DNA of 64,000 nt, from assembly GCF_016909015.1 (NCBI RefSeq), contig NZ_JAFBFA010000023.1:22096-86095 (forward strand), read 5' to 3'. The notes below the pieces were generated by a model. It saw nothing but the letters and a program-made list of their open reading frames with translations. It was not told where the DNA came from and did no database searches. This DNA is from Gracilibacillus alcaliphilus (lineage in GTDB: Bacteria > Bacillota > Bacilli > Bacillales > Amphibacillaceae). The translations under genes and the position numbers were made by a program. Positions 1 through 8,777 of this stretch are shown piece after piece (the stretch's first letter is position 1; each line of letters begins with the position of its first letter).

Positions 1-246
1 AGTGATGTCAATGTGGGCTGTGGCACTATTACAGTAAATTATGATGGCAAGAATAAGTTCCAAACCATTATTGAAGACGAGGCGTTTATCGGTTGTAATG
101 CTAATTTGATCGCTCCTGTAAGAATTGGTAAGGGAGCTCTTGTAGCAGCAGGTTCTACCATCCATGAAGATGTACCAAGCGATGCCTTATCGATTGGCCG
201 GGCAAAACAAGTAAACAAAGAAGATTACGCAAAGAAATATAAATAA
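1..246 (+). CDS. glmU: GlmU C-terminal part (bifunctional UDP-GlcNAc pyrophosphorylase / GlcN-1-P acetyltransferase), cut by window edge
   Basis: The frame is open from base 1, so only the last 81 codons are seen. The protein makes UDP-N-acetylglucosamine for peptidoglycan; the part here belongs to the left-handed beta-helix acetyltransferase domain. Visible motifs are N-Y-D-G-K near the start, the hexapeptide-type run IGCNANLIAPVRIGKGALVA, and the terminal GRAKQVNKEDYAKKY tail typical of Bacillus GlmU. prs follows 21 bases after the stop, the same order as in B. subtilis (glmU-prs). The GTG at 13 is an internal codon, not a start. Confidence 0.95.
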   Translation, partial: SDVNVGCGTITVNYDGKNKFQTIIEDEAFIGCNANLIAPVRIGKGALVAAGSTIHEDVPSDALSIGRAKQVNKEDYAKKYK

Positions 247-267
247 ACAGCACATGGAGGTATAGAA

Positions 268-1215
268 ATGTCCTATAAGGATTCATCCTTAAAAGTATTC
301 TCATTAAACTCAAACCCAAAGTTAGCTGAAGAGATTGCAGCCAACATTGGTGTAGAACTAGGAAAAAGCTCGGTAACAAAGTTTAGTGATGGTGAAATCC
401 AGATTAATATCGAAGAAAGTATACGAGGTTGTGATGTATATGTGGTGCAATCCACTTGTGAACCAGGTAATCTGCACATCATGGAATTACTGATTATGAT
501 TGACGCTTTAAAAAGGGCTTCTGCTAAATCGATTAATATTGTGATCCCTTATTATGGCTATGCCAGGCAAGACCGTAAGGCTCGTGCGCGTGAGCCGATC
601 ACGGCAAAGCTTATTGCCGATTTATTACAAGTAGCGGGTACGACTCGTGTGATTACCTTAGATTTGCATGCACCACAGATTCAAGGCTTCTTCGATATTC
701 CGGTTGATCAGCTGGTAGGCGTACCAATCCTATCCAGCTACTGGCGTAAGAAAGATTTTGAAGATGTCGTTGTGGTATCGCCAGATCATGGCGGTGTGAC
801 ACGTGCTCGTCAGCTAGCTGAGAGATTAAAAGCTCCCATTGCTATTATTGACAAACGCAGACCTCGTCCAAATGTGGCAGAAGTGATGAATATTGTCGGC
901 AATATCGAGGGAAGGACAGCTATCTTGATTGATGATATTATTGATACAGCTGGGACAATCACCTTAGGAGCTAATGCCTTAATCGAGAATGGAGCTAAGG
1001 AAGTCTATGCGTGTTGTACACACCCTGTTTTATCAGGGCCAGCCATAGAGCGTATCGAAAATTCTCCAATCAAAGAATTAGTAGTGACAAACAGTATTCC
1101 TCTAAGTGAAGAGAAAAAAATCGATAAGCTTACACAATTATCGGTAGCACCTTTGATTAGCGAGGCTATTATTCGTGTCCATGAACGTAAAACGGTAAGT
1201 ATTTTATTTGATTGA
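268..1215 (+). CDS. prs: ribose-phosphate pyrophosphokinase
   Basis: Transfers pyrophosphate from ATP to ribose 5-phosphate to give PRPP, the precursor of purines, pyrimidines, histidine, tryptophan and NAD. It is 315 residues, about the usual 317 of Bacillus Prs (class I). The catalytic flexible-loop motif YARQDRK lies at about residues 98-104, the DLHAPQIQGFF metal/phosphate signature near 130-140, and the PRPP-binding loop DDIIDTAGT at 222-230. A GGAGG ribosome site sits 8 bases before the ATG. It is probably transcribed with glmU. No oddities are seen. Confidence 0.98.
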   Translation: MSYKDSSLKVFSLNSNPKLAEEIAANIGVELGKSSVTKFSDGEIQINIEESIRGCDVYVVQSTCEPGNLHIMELLIMIDALKRASAKSINIVIPYYGYARQDRKARAREPITAKLIADLLQVAGTTRVITLDLHAPQIQGFFDIPVDQLVGVPILSSYWRKKDFEDVVVVSPDHGGVTRARQLAERLKAPIAIIDKRRPRPNVAEVMNIVGNIEGRTAILIDDIIDTAGTITLGANALIENGAKEVYACCTHPVLSGPAIERIENSPIKELVVTNSIPLSEEKKIDKLTQLSVAPLISEAIIRVHERKTVSILFD

Positions 1216-1334
1216 TAGTCCGAACGATGTAAGCAAGTTAGCCAATGCGTGTGTTATCAATGTACCATCAGCGTTTTCCTTATACTTAGTTTTCCATGAA
1301 ACGATGATATCTATATGAATATAGTGCAAAATAG

Positions 1335-1360
1335 GTTTAGTCTATCCCATTCGCGGGAAA
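1335..1360 (+). promoter_or_regulatory. candidate sigma-B promoter of ctc
   Basis: GTTTAG at 1335-1340 and GGGAAA at 1355-1360 are separated by 14 bases. This is close to the SigB consensus (GTTTAA, 12-15 bases, GGGTAT). ctc is a classic SigB general-stress gene in B. subtilis, and the motif lies about 40 bases before the ctc start. The match is by eye; the context makes it more credible than the motif alone. Confidence 0.6.
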
Positions 1361-1401
1361 TATATAAGATATAAGTGATAAATTATGGAGGGTGATGTAT
1401 T

Positions 1402-2037
1402 GTGGCAGTAGCATTAACAGCTAATAAGAGAGAAGACTTAAAGACTTCAAATACGAAAGCACTAAGAACATCAGGAGAAGTTCCAGCTATCATTTATGGT
1501 TATCAAGTAACACCTCAAGCCATTTCTGTTAATAGCATTGATCTATTAAAAACAGTGAGAGATGAAGGAAGGAATGCGATTATTTCCCTTCAAATCGATG
1601 GAGATTCCGTTGACGTCATGTTACACGAGTATCAAATCGATCCAATTAAGGATTCATTAGTACATGTAGACTTTTATGCTGTTAATATGAAGGAAGAGAG
1701 AGAAGTACAAGTACCAGTCGTGCTGGAAGGCGAAGCGGTTGGTGTGAAACAGGATAATGGTGTATTACAGCAGCCATTGTACGAAATCTCAATCTTGGCA
1801 AAACCGGGTGATATCCCTGAACAGATCACAGTTGATGTTTCTGAACTGGGTGTTGGCGACAGTATCCTAGTATCAGATGTTAAGGCTGGGAGCAACTACG
1901 AGATCGTGGAGGATGGCGATACAGCAGTTGTGTCTATTCTCGTTCCAAACGCAGAGCCAGAACCAGTCGAAGAACAGGAAGAACCGGCAGAGCCAGAAGT
2001 TATTAACCAAAAATCAAGCGATGATGATGAAGAATAA
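1402..2037 (+). CDS. ctc: 50S ribosomal protein L25 / general stress protein Ctc
   Basis: Binds 5S rRNA in the large ribosomal subunit. The 211-residue length is that of the long two-domain form: an N-terminal L25 beta-barrel (residues 1 to about 92, with the conserved E-V-P-A-I-I-Y-G segment at 27-34), then a TL5-type C-terminal domain (about 95-185), then a strongly acidic tail ending DDDEE. The start is a GTG placed 10 bases after GGAGGG at 1387. A sigma-B-like promoter lies upstream. The neighbours prs and pth match B. subtilis order, with an extra hydrolase gene placed between ctc and pth. Confidence 0.95.
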   Translation: MAVALTANKREDLKTSNTKALRTSGEVPAIIYGYQVTPQAISVNSIDLLKTVRDEGRNAIISLQIDGDSVDVMLHEYQIDPIKDSLVHVDFYAVNMKEEREVQVPVVLEGEAVGVKQDNGVLQQPLYEISILAKPGDIPEQITVDVSELGVGDSILVSDVKAGSNYEIVEDGDTAVVSILVPNAEPEPVEEQEEPAEPEVINQKSSDDDEE

Positions 2038-2049
2038 ATAGATGAGGAA

Positions 2050-2077
2050 GGCGCAACGATAATAGTTGCGTCTTTTC
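2050..2077 (+). terminator. weak stem-loop terminator after ctc
   Basis: CGCAAC pairs with GTTGCG across an 8-base loop and is followed by TCTTTT. The stem is only 6 bp, so termination may be partial. Confidence 0.4.
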
Positions 2078-2325
2078 ACCGTTTTCAATTCAGTGTTAAA
2101 TAATCGAGTTAAACAATGCTGAGTGGCTGGTAAATGCCTTGGAGTGGCCAGTAACCAATTAAATATCACACCACTCTTTTCCACATACGTTAGGCATGAT
2201 TTTTTCGAGGCATATAGAAGTATATGTTGTGATATACTAATCGTAAAACTGTGTATAAAAGGAAAAGTTGCCAATTGTAATAGGGATAAGACAGAACAAT
2301 ATGGTGATGGTTGGGGGAGCAGGTA

Positions 2326-2973
2326 ATGAAGTTTATATTTCTTCATGGATTAGGGCAGACTTCATCGGCATGGGATGAGATTGTCGGTCATATTGGACAG
2401 GATCGCTGTGAAGCGGTTTCACTATATAATGAATTGACAGCAGATCAAGATCTCACGATAGAACGGCTTGATCAGAAGCTGACGGATTATTTGGCAGCCA
2501 TCAGGGAACCGTTTATTCTATGTGGGTTATCTCTTGGAGGCATTTTAGCGTTACGCTATGCAGCGGAACAGCATACAATGTTGAAAGGGTTGATTCTTTC
2601 AGGGACACAGTATCAAATTGCCAGCTCTCCCTTATTTACATTTCAAAACATGATATTTCGAATATTACCGCAAAAAATGTTCACCCGTATGGGTTTAACA
2701 AAAGCCCAGGCCTTGCAATTAATGAGGTCGCTGCATACATTAGATATGCATAAACAGCTGGCTTCTATTCAGATACCAACATTGGTACTTTGCGGTGAGC
2801 GAGATAAACCAAATAAAAAAGCGGCAATCGAATTATCAACAAATATACCAAATGCCAAGCTGGAGCTGATTGCAGGCGGAGGCCACGAGTTGAACACAGA
2901 GCTGCCAGAGGTATTTAGTGAGGCGATTGAACAGTTTATGACTGTGTCATTTTATTCGAAAGAGACAGTTTGA
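2326..2973 (+). CDS. alpha/beta-hydrolase fold protein, substrate unknown
   Basis: A 215-residue single-domain alpha/beta hydrolase. It opens with the oxyanion-type HGLGQ motif (residues 6-10), has the nucleophile elbow G-L-S-L-G-G near residue 70, an acidic residue in the GERDKPN segment (late strand), and the catalytic His in GGGHELN near the C-terminus. These complete the Ser-Asp-His triad. No signal peptide, so cytoplasmic. I chose ATG 2326 over an upstream in-frame TTG because the GGGGGAGCAGG ribosome site lies between them. It is inserted between ctc and pth relative to B. subtilis. Esterase, lipase or C-C hydrolase activity cannot be decided here. Confidence 0.85.
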   Translation: MKFIFLHGLGQTSSAWDEIVGHIGQDRCEAVSLYNELTADQDLTIERLDQKLTDYLAAIREPFILCGLSLGGILALRYAAEQHTMLKGLILSGTQYQIASSPLFTFQNMIFRILPQKMFTRMGLTKAQALQLMRSLHTLDMHKQLASIQIPTLVLCGERDKPNKKAAIELSTNIPNAKLELIAGGGHELNTELPEVFSEAIEQFMTVSFYSKETV

Positions 2974-3094
2974 TCAGAACGCCTCTGTGGCAGTCATGCT
3001 TGACGACAAGATCTCCGTTTTTCTGATAATGCCTTGAATGTTTATTTATGTTACACTATAACTTAAGAATTCTATAAAGGAAGTAGTTCAAATC

Positions 3095-3655
3095 ATGAAA
3101 TGTATTGTTGGTTTAGGAAATCCAGGTTTGAAATATCGAAAAACAAGACATAATATCGGCTTTATGGTCGTGGATGAGATAGCGAATCGCAATGGTTGGA
3201 AGTTAGATAAACGTAAATTCAACGGTCATTATAGCATAGAAACTCTCGGTACCGAGAAGGTTATTCTGCTTAAGCCGCAGACATATATGAATTTATCTGG
3301 TGAATCTTTGAAGCCGTTAATGGATTATTACGATCTAACAGAGGATCAAGTGACGGTAATCTATGATGATCTGGATTTACCATTAGGTAAGATCAGACTT
3401 CGTCAAACAGGCGGTCATGGCGGACATAATGGCGTACGATCTTGTATTGAACAATTAGGCACAAAACAATTTAATCGCCTGCGCTTCGGCATTGGTAGGC
3501 CAGATGGACCTATACCGGTAATAGACTATGTGTTAGGAAAATTTGATAAACAGGATCGAGAGGTATTGGAAAAGTCCATCGCTGCTGCAGCGGAATCGAT
3601 GGAAGCATGGATGTCGAAGCCATTTCCACAAGTAATGAATGAATATAATCAATAG
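3095..3655 (+). CDS. pth: peptidyl-tRNA hydrolase
   Basis: Cleaves the ester bond of peptidyl-tRNAs dropped from stalled ribosomes and recycles the tRNA. At 186 residues it matches the usual 185-195. Family signatures are visible: GLGNPG at 6-11, the catalytic His19 in TRHNIGF, the substrate-binding stretch PQTYMNLSG near 66-74, and YDDLDLPLGKIRLR with the conserved Asp near 92. The Bacillus neighbours ctc, fin and mfd surround it. Confidence 0.98.
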   Translation: MKCIVGLGNPGLKYRKTRHNIGFMVVDEIANRNGWKLDKRKFNGHYSIETLGTEKVILLKPQTYMNLSGESLKPLMDYYDLTEDQVTVIYDDLDLPLGKIRLRQTGGHGGHNGVRSCIEQLGTKQFNRLRFGIGRPDGPIPVIDYVLGKFDKQDREVLEKSIAAAAESMEAWMSKPFPQVMNEYNQ

Positions 3656-3735
3656 TCTGTCATCTTGCTGAATAACTTGGATGAGTGTTGGTTAAGATAA
3701 TAAGTAACCTGATCTCATACAAAGGAGAGGCCAAG

Positions 3736-3966
3736 ATGACTATCAATTATGTTTGTAAGCATTGCAGAACAGAGCTGGGAAGTCTTCAGTCACAAGTGCT
3801 TGATTTAGAACAAATCGACTGGCAATTATTATCTGATAAAGAGAAGCAGCAATTAATGGCATATCACCAGGATCAAACCATTACCTTTCAGGTCATTTGT
3901 GAATATTGCCAGCAATTGTTAGAACAAAATCCACAATATCATGAGCTTGATTATTTTATTCAATAA
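3736..3966 (+). CDS. fin: anti-sigma-F factor Fin (YabK)
   Basis: In B. subtilis Fin is made in the forespore under sigma-F and sigma-G, binds sigma-F and helps the switch to sigma-G. The product is 76 residues with two CxxC pairs (Cys7/Cys10 in VCKHC and a second pair in VICEYC), consistent with zinc binding. The long reading frame begins upstream at 3685, but ATG 3736 has AAAGGAGAGG 6 bases before it, and the protein then starts MTINYVC as in relatives. It lies between pth and mfd, the conserved position. Confidence 0.9.
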   Translation: MTINYVCKHCRTELGSLQSQVLDLEQIDWQLLSDKEKQQLMAYHQDQTITFQVICEYCQQLLEQNPQYHELDYFIQ

Positions 3967-3984
3967 TATATTATAGGTTACACA

Positions 3985-4012
3985 GCTTTGGTGGCTTGAC
4001 CAAAGCATTTTT
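3985..4012 (+). terminator. intrinsic terminator after fin
   Basis: GCTTTGGT (3985-3992) pairs perfectly with ACCAAAGC (3999-4006) over a 6-base loop and is followed by ATTTTTG. Confidence 0.75.
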
Positions 4013-4208
4013 GCGTGAATATGCCCGTATATGTAAAATGCAGTCGAATTTGGTCGATATAGGAAATAATAAGGAAGTCAAAGTATGACATAAGACTTCA
4101 AACAAAAAGGCTTATGCCTCGTTACCAGTTATCATGTCCATGATTCCCTTGGATATTTTGATTATCAAGGGGAACATGGTCAGTTATTACTGTAATAAAA
4201 GAACTATA

Positions 4209-4500
4209 AGAGGATGTTTAAAAAGTCCAATAAAAATGGTGCATCTAACTTCTGCGTTGGCTTGCTTTTCTGTTACTCACGTATGAAAGACATACGTTCC
4301 GTTCCTTGGAAAAGAAAGTCACTTTTCCGGCGTGCAAGACCATTTGCTCAAAGCTGCGTCGGCTTGAAATTTCGACGCATAGAATGTGCTAGTATCGGTG
4401 TTGCAACAAATGTTTTTGATGGGACGAGTAACCGCAGTCTTATAATGTTGCGAACTTAACCGATGATGGCCTTTTTCACTGGACTTTTTGAACACGCACT
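4209..4500 (+). repeat. dispersed intergenic element, copy A (292 bp)
   Basis: The element starts GAGGATGTTTAAAAAGTCC and ends GGACTTTTTGAACACGCAC, so its ends form an inverted repeat. Inside it shares blocks with copies at 37781, 41650 and 58641: TTCTGCGTTGGCTTGC, CTCACGTATGAAA, GTGCTAGTATCGGTGTTG and GCGAACTTAACCGATGATGG. The nested stem module is present (outer ATCGGT 4394-4399 / ACCGAT 4459-4464; inner GCAAC 4403-4407 / GTTGC 4447-4451), but here the terminal loop is 39 bases instead of 5. The element ends 29 bases before the mfd start codon. The reading frame crossing it (4214-4459) follows no conserved protein pattern and is not called as a gene. The rest of 4013-4208 contains only a weak hairpin around 4127-4185. 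Confidence 0.85.
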
Positions 4501-4529
4501 ATAACGGGAAGAAAAACAGGGGGAGCGTT

Positions 4530-7500
4530 ATGTACGAGTTAAAACAGGCTTTAAAACAACATGATGATGTGCACTCTGTAATAGATGGCGTTGCATCGGG
4601 ATTGAAGGAGCAGTTTATTGCAGGATTATCTGGTTCTGCTAGAAGTGTGTTTGCCACCTTACTGCAAGAGTCAACCAATAAAAAAACATTAATTGTGACA
4701 CATCAATTAACGCAAGCACAACAACTGTATGATGATATCATGGAATTTGCAGAGCATTCCCATGTTTATTTATATCCAGTCAATGAATTATTGGCTTCAG
4801 AGCTGGCGGTATCCAGTCCGGAATTACTTAGTCAGCGTATTGCCGCCTTAACACAGTGGCTGGCTCATGAGGAAGCCATTCTAATTGCACCAGTAGCTGC
4901 TCTCAAGCGGATGTTACCGCCGTTAAGCTATTGGGAACAATATCAATTAACCTTTGAGATGGGGCAAATCCTTTCCATAGATCAGACATTATCCCGATTA
5001 GTAGATATGGGATATGTGAGACAAGATATGGCGGACAGCCCGGGAGAATTTAGTTTGCGTGGTGGAATCATTGATATTTATCCATTAACAGAGCGCCAGC
5101 CGCTGCGTATAGAGCTGTTTGATGATGAGATCGATTCGATTCGTTATTACGATGCAGAATCTCAGCGGTCATTAGAAAAATTGGATAAAGCAGTTGTTTT
5201 ACCAGCAACAGAGTTATTGCTGAAGGAACAAGATTTGGTAGCGGCTTCACAAAAAATAGAGGCTGCCTTATCGCATTCCATCAAGAAAATCAAGAATAAA
5301 GCAGATCAACAGACACTTATGGAAACGATTCGGAATGATATAGATCGTTTAGAACAGTGTGAACGTTTCGAAGGTATGAAGAAATATGTATCCTTCTTCT
5401 ATGATAATCAATATAGTTTACTAGATTATCTCCCAGAAGATGGGCTGATTATTTTGGATGAGATGAGTAGAATACAAGAGACGGCATCTCACTTAGATAC
5501 AGAGGAACAGGAGTGGTTCAAGGATAATTTACAACGCGGCAAAGTGGTGCATGATGCCCATCTGTCTTTTGACTGGCATACAGTGTGGCAAAATATGAAA
5601 CAAACACGTATCTATATGTCTGTCTTTCTGCGCCATATTCCTAATACCGCTCCTGCTAATATTGTTAGTATTTCCTGCCGTGCCATGCAGCAATTCCATG
5701 GCCAAATGAACTTATTACAAAATGAAATGGAGCGGTGGCATAAGGCCAATTATTCCGTGATTATTTTGGCACCAGATCAGAACCGAATCGAGAAGGTTCA
5801 ATCTGTCCTGGATGATTATCAAATGAGTGCAACAGTGAGTGCGGCTATGCCAAACCTGCCGCTTGAGCACCCAGTAGTCACAACAGGAAGTATCAGCGGC
5901 GGCTTCGAATTGCCTATGCATAAGCTGGCGATTATTACGGAAGGTGAATTATTTAAGCAACAAACTACAAGAAAAAAGCGGAAACAGAAAATATCCAATG
6001 CTGAGCGGATTAAAAGTTATCAGGAACTGAAGGTTGGCGATTATGTTGTTCACCAAAACCATGGTATTGGCCGCTACATTGGTATTGAGACACTAGAAAT
6101 CAATAATTTGCACAAAGATTTTATGCTGATTAAATATTCTGGTGATGATAAATTATTTGTACCGATTGATCAAATCGATTTAGTACAAAAATATGTGGGA
6201 TCAGAAGGCAAAGAACCGAAAATGTACCGCTTGGGCGGTAATGACTGGAAGAAGGTAAAGAGCAAGGTTCAATCCAAGGTAGAAGACATAGCAGATGACC
6301 TTATGAAGCTTTATGCTGAGCGAGAGGCAGCGAAGGGGTATGCCTTTTCGCATGATAATGAATTACAGCATGATTTTGAAGGCTCTTTCCCTTATCAAGA
6401 AACCGATGATCAGTTACGTTGTGTGGAAGAAATTAAACAAGACATGGAGAAGGAAAGGCCAATGGACCGTCTGCTTTGTGGGGATGTAGGCTATGGTAAA
6501 ACAGAAGTTGCCATTCGTGCGGCTTTTAAGGCAATCGCAGATGGAAAACAGGTAGCAATTTTGGTTCCTACGACAATTCTGGCACAACAACATTATAAAA
6601 CAGTGATGGAACGCTTCCAGGACTATCCGATCAATATTGGTTTGTTGAGCCGTTTCCGTACAAGAAAACAACAAACAGAGACGCTCAAAGGGCTAAAAAC
6701 AGGAGCGGTAGACATCGTTATTGGCACACACCGTTTGCTGTCTAAAGATGTAGTCTACAAAGATTTAGGCTTATTGATCGTCGATGAGGAACAGCGTTTT
6801 GGCGTGAAGCATAAAGAGAAGATCAAGCAATTAAAGACCAATGTCGATGTGTTAACATTGACTGCTACACCAATACCGCGGACATTGCATATGTCGATGT
6901 TAGGTGTCCGTGATCTGTCTGTTATTGAGACACCGCCGGAGAATCGTTTCCCGATTCAGACGTATGTGATGGAATATAACGCACCCTTAGTAAGAGAAGC
7001 TATTGAACGTGAATTGGCAAGGGGCGGGCAGGTTTACTTTTTATATAACCGTGTCGATTCGATTGAGAAGATTGCCCAAGATATTCAGGCATTAGTACCA
7101 GATTCCCGTGTGGCAGTAGCCCATGGCCAAATGAATGAAACGGAGCTCGAAAGCGTGATGTTCTCCTTCTTAGAGGGAGAAGCTGATGTCTTAGTCAGCA
7201 CCACGATTATTGAGACTGGTGTAGACATTCCGAATGTCAATACCTTGATTGTGTATAACGCCGACCGGATGGGTCTGAGCCAGCTTTATCAGCTCCGCGG
7301 CCGTGTAGGGCGCTCTAATCGGGTAGCCTATGCCTATTTCACTTATAATCAGGATAAGGTATTAACCGAAGTATCCGAGAAACGTCTGCAAGCCATCAAA
7401 GAATTTACCGAATTAGGATCCGGGTTCAAGATTGCCATGCGTGACTTATCGATTCGAGGCGCTGGGAATATTCTAGGTGCTCAACAGCACGGTTTTATTG

Positions 7501-8063
7501 ATTCGGTTGGTTTTGATATGTATTCGCAAATGCTGAAGGAGACCGTAGAGGCGAAGAAACAAGGCAAAACAATTGAAGAGGTACAGCCATTTGAGGTTGA
7601 GCTAGATTTGAAAATGGATGCCTATATTCCAGATGATTATATTGCCGATGAGAAGCAGAAAATTGATATGTATAAACGATTCCAATCTGTTTATTCCCAA
7701 GAGGATATCCATGACTTGCGTGACGAGTTGATTGACCGTTTCGGCGATTATCCAGAACCTGTGGAGAACTTGCTGCATGTGTCCGCCTTGAAGATGATGT
7801 TGAAGAAGGAGCGAGTGGAATCTGTTACAGAACGCAAGCAAACAATCGAAGTAATTGTCGAGGAAGAACGAAGCAGAGAGCTGGATGGAGCCAAATTATT
7901 TGAATTTGCCAACCAGTACGGCAGAATTGTTCAATTAGGTACAGAAGAGCGCAAGTTGAAGATTGAATTTAAGTTCGATAAACAGCAATACGTGAAGCGA
8001 TATGATATCTTGGCTGAGTTTGTCGAGGCTTTACGTGATATGAAGGCCGTACCTGCTGTTTAG
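4530..8063 (+). CDS. mfd: transcription-repair coupling factor Mfd
   Basis: Removes RNA polymerase stalled at DNA damage and recruits UvrA. The length is 1177 residues, as in B. subtilis. Order of domains: UvrB-like N-terminal part (about 1-350), the polymerase-interacting domain with GDYVVHQNHGIGRYIG near 505-520, RecG-like translocase with Walker A GDVGYGKT near 651-658, Walker B-type DEEQRFG near 752, motif III TATPIPRT, motif VI QLRGRVGRS, and the C-terminal D7 domain. The frame opens at 4488 inside repeat copy A; ATG 4530 is chosen because CAGGGGGAGCG lies just upstream and the protein then starts MYELKQAL. A decayed second copy of its last codons is found at 8675-8755. Confidence 0.97.
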   Translation: MYELKQALKQHDDVHSVIDGVASGLKEQFIAGLSGSARSVFATLLQESTNKKTLIVTHQLTQAQQLYDDIMEFAEHSHVYLYPVNELLASELAVSSPELLSQRIAALTQWLAHEEAILIAPVAALKRMLPPLSYWEQYQLTFEMGQILSIDQTLSRLVDMGYVRQDMADSPGEFSLRGGIIDIYPLTERQPLRIELFDDEIDSIRYYDAESQRSLEKLDKAVVLPATELLLKEQDLVAASQKIEAALSHSIKKIKNKADQQTLMETIRNDIDRLEQCERFEGMKKYVSFFYDNQYSLLDYLPEDGLIILDEMSRIQETASHLDTEEQEWFKDNLQRGKVVHDAHLSFDWHTVWQNMKQTRIYMSVFLRHIPNTAPANIVSISCRAMQQFHGQMNLLQNEMERWHKANYSVIILAPDQNRIEKVQSVLDDYQMSATVSAAMPNLPLEHPVVTTGSISGGFELPMHKLAIITEGELFKQQTTRKKRKQKISNAERIKSYQELKVGDYVVHQNHGIGRYIGIETLEINNLHKDFMLIKYSGDDKLFVPIDQIDLVQKYVGSEGKEPKMYRLGGNDWKKVKSKVQSKVEDIADDLMKLYAEREAAKGYAFSHDNELQHDFEGSFPYQETDDQLRCVEEIKQDMEKERPMDRLLCGDVGYGKTEVAIRAAFKAIADGKQVAILVPTTILAQQHYKTVMERFQDYPINIGLLSRFRTRKQQTETLKGLKTGAVDIVIGTHRLLSKDVVYKDLGLLIVDEEQRFGVKHKEKIKQLKTNVDVLTLTATPIPRTLHMSMLGVRDLSVIETPPENRFPIQTYVMEYNAPLVREAIERELARGGQVYFLYNRVDSIEKIAQDIQALVPDSRVAVAHGQMNETELESVMFSFLEGEADVLVSTTIIETGVDIPNVNTLIVYNADRMGLSQLYQLRGRVGRSNRVAYAYFTYNQDKVLTEVSEKRLQAIKEFTELGSGFKIAMRDLSIRGAGNILGAQQHGFIDSVGFDMYSQMLKETVEAKKQGKTIEEVQPFEVELDLKMDAYIPDDYIADEKQKIDMYKRFQSVYSQEDIHDLRDELIDRFGDYPEPVENLLHVSALKMMLKKERVESVTERKQTIEVIVEEERSRELDGAKLFEFANQYGRIVQLGTEERKLKIEFKFDKQQYVKRYDILAEFVEALRDMKAVPAV

Positions 8064-8064
8064 T

Positions 8065-8574
8065 TTGAGATACGTTGAATACGAGAAGAGGCTTAGCATT
8101 TTAATTGAAAAATTCGATGCGGAAATCATTCCTAAAGAGAAGGTACTGCACCTAAAAAGAAGTGATCAAGTAGATTATCGGTATGTGTTTGCCGTATTGA
8201 ATATTAGTCATCCAGATAAACTAACTGCTCTGTTTACACAGGAGGAGAAATTAGAACATCAAGAAGATGTAGAAGATAATATCAAGCATCCATTTGACTT
8301 GTCGAATGTGGAACCGGGTACCGAAGATTATGTGCAGTGGGGAATAGACTGGATGGAAGGGCGTTTAATCACACTGGCATTAGAATCTAAAGATGGGGAA
8401 TATATTAGTGAATGGTAGATGCATGCAGACAGCAGCAAACTCAATGCTTATCTAAGTGCTCTTACTGGTGCAGTTATACAAGAAAAGACGAAGGAAAATG
8501 GCACTTTTGATTCAGAATCTTTTGAGTACTACTTAGACAATCTGCAGGCTTTCGATTTCTTAGGTAAAAAATAA
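8065..8574 (+). pseudogene. unrecognised gene interrupted by one in-frame TAG
   Basis: From TTG 8065 the frame runs 117 codons to TAG at 8416-8418, then continues in the same frame from ATG 8419 for 51 codons to TAA at 8572-8574. The two parts may be one gene of about 169 codons broken by a point mutation. The first part is acidic and hydrophilic, with the Trp-rich stretch YVQWGIDWMEGR near residues 90-100. There is no good ribosome site before 8065, and it begins 2 bases after the mfd stop. I do not recognise the family. Because it sits between mfd and a remnant of an mfd 3' end, it was probably brought in by recombination at that point. Confidence 0.45.
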
Positions 8575-8674
8575 CCCATAGTTCAAGATTTGTGGACGTT
8601 ATGGCAGAAGTAATCTGGCTATAGGCGGCCGAGGTGGATATTGGCAAGGACGATAGCCTTTAGTTGATGTTGGA

Positions 8675-8755
8675 ATGAAGAAAACAGCAATTTTTAAAAT
8701 GATACGGTCTTTTGTCGAGTCATTACATGACGTGAAGATCGTACCTGTCAACTAA
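8675..8755 (+). pseudogene. remnant of a second mfd 3' end
   Basis: Twenty-six codons ending in TAA read SFVESLHDVKIVPVN at the C-terminus, against EFVEALRDMKAVPAV at the end of Mfd. Over the last 48 bases I count 32 identities by eye. There is no ribosome site and no room for a functional protein. It marks the right side of a segment (8064-8674) that separates mfd from spoVT. Confidence 0.6.
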
Positions 8756-8777
8756 GTGAAAAATTCCCCGAAAAAAG

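Noticed and set aside
4214..4459. Reading frame of 81 codons before mfd
   Set aside because: It lies wholly inside repeat copy A, and the other copies do not keep the frame.
8065..8574. Toxin-immunity pair after mfd
   Set aside because: Small acidic frames fit the idea loosely, but no toxin motif or recognised immunity family is seen, and the frame is broken.
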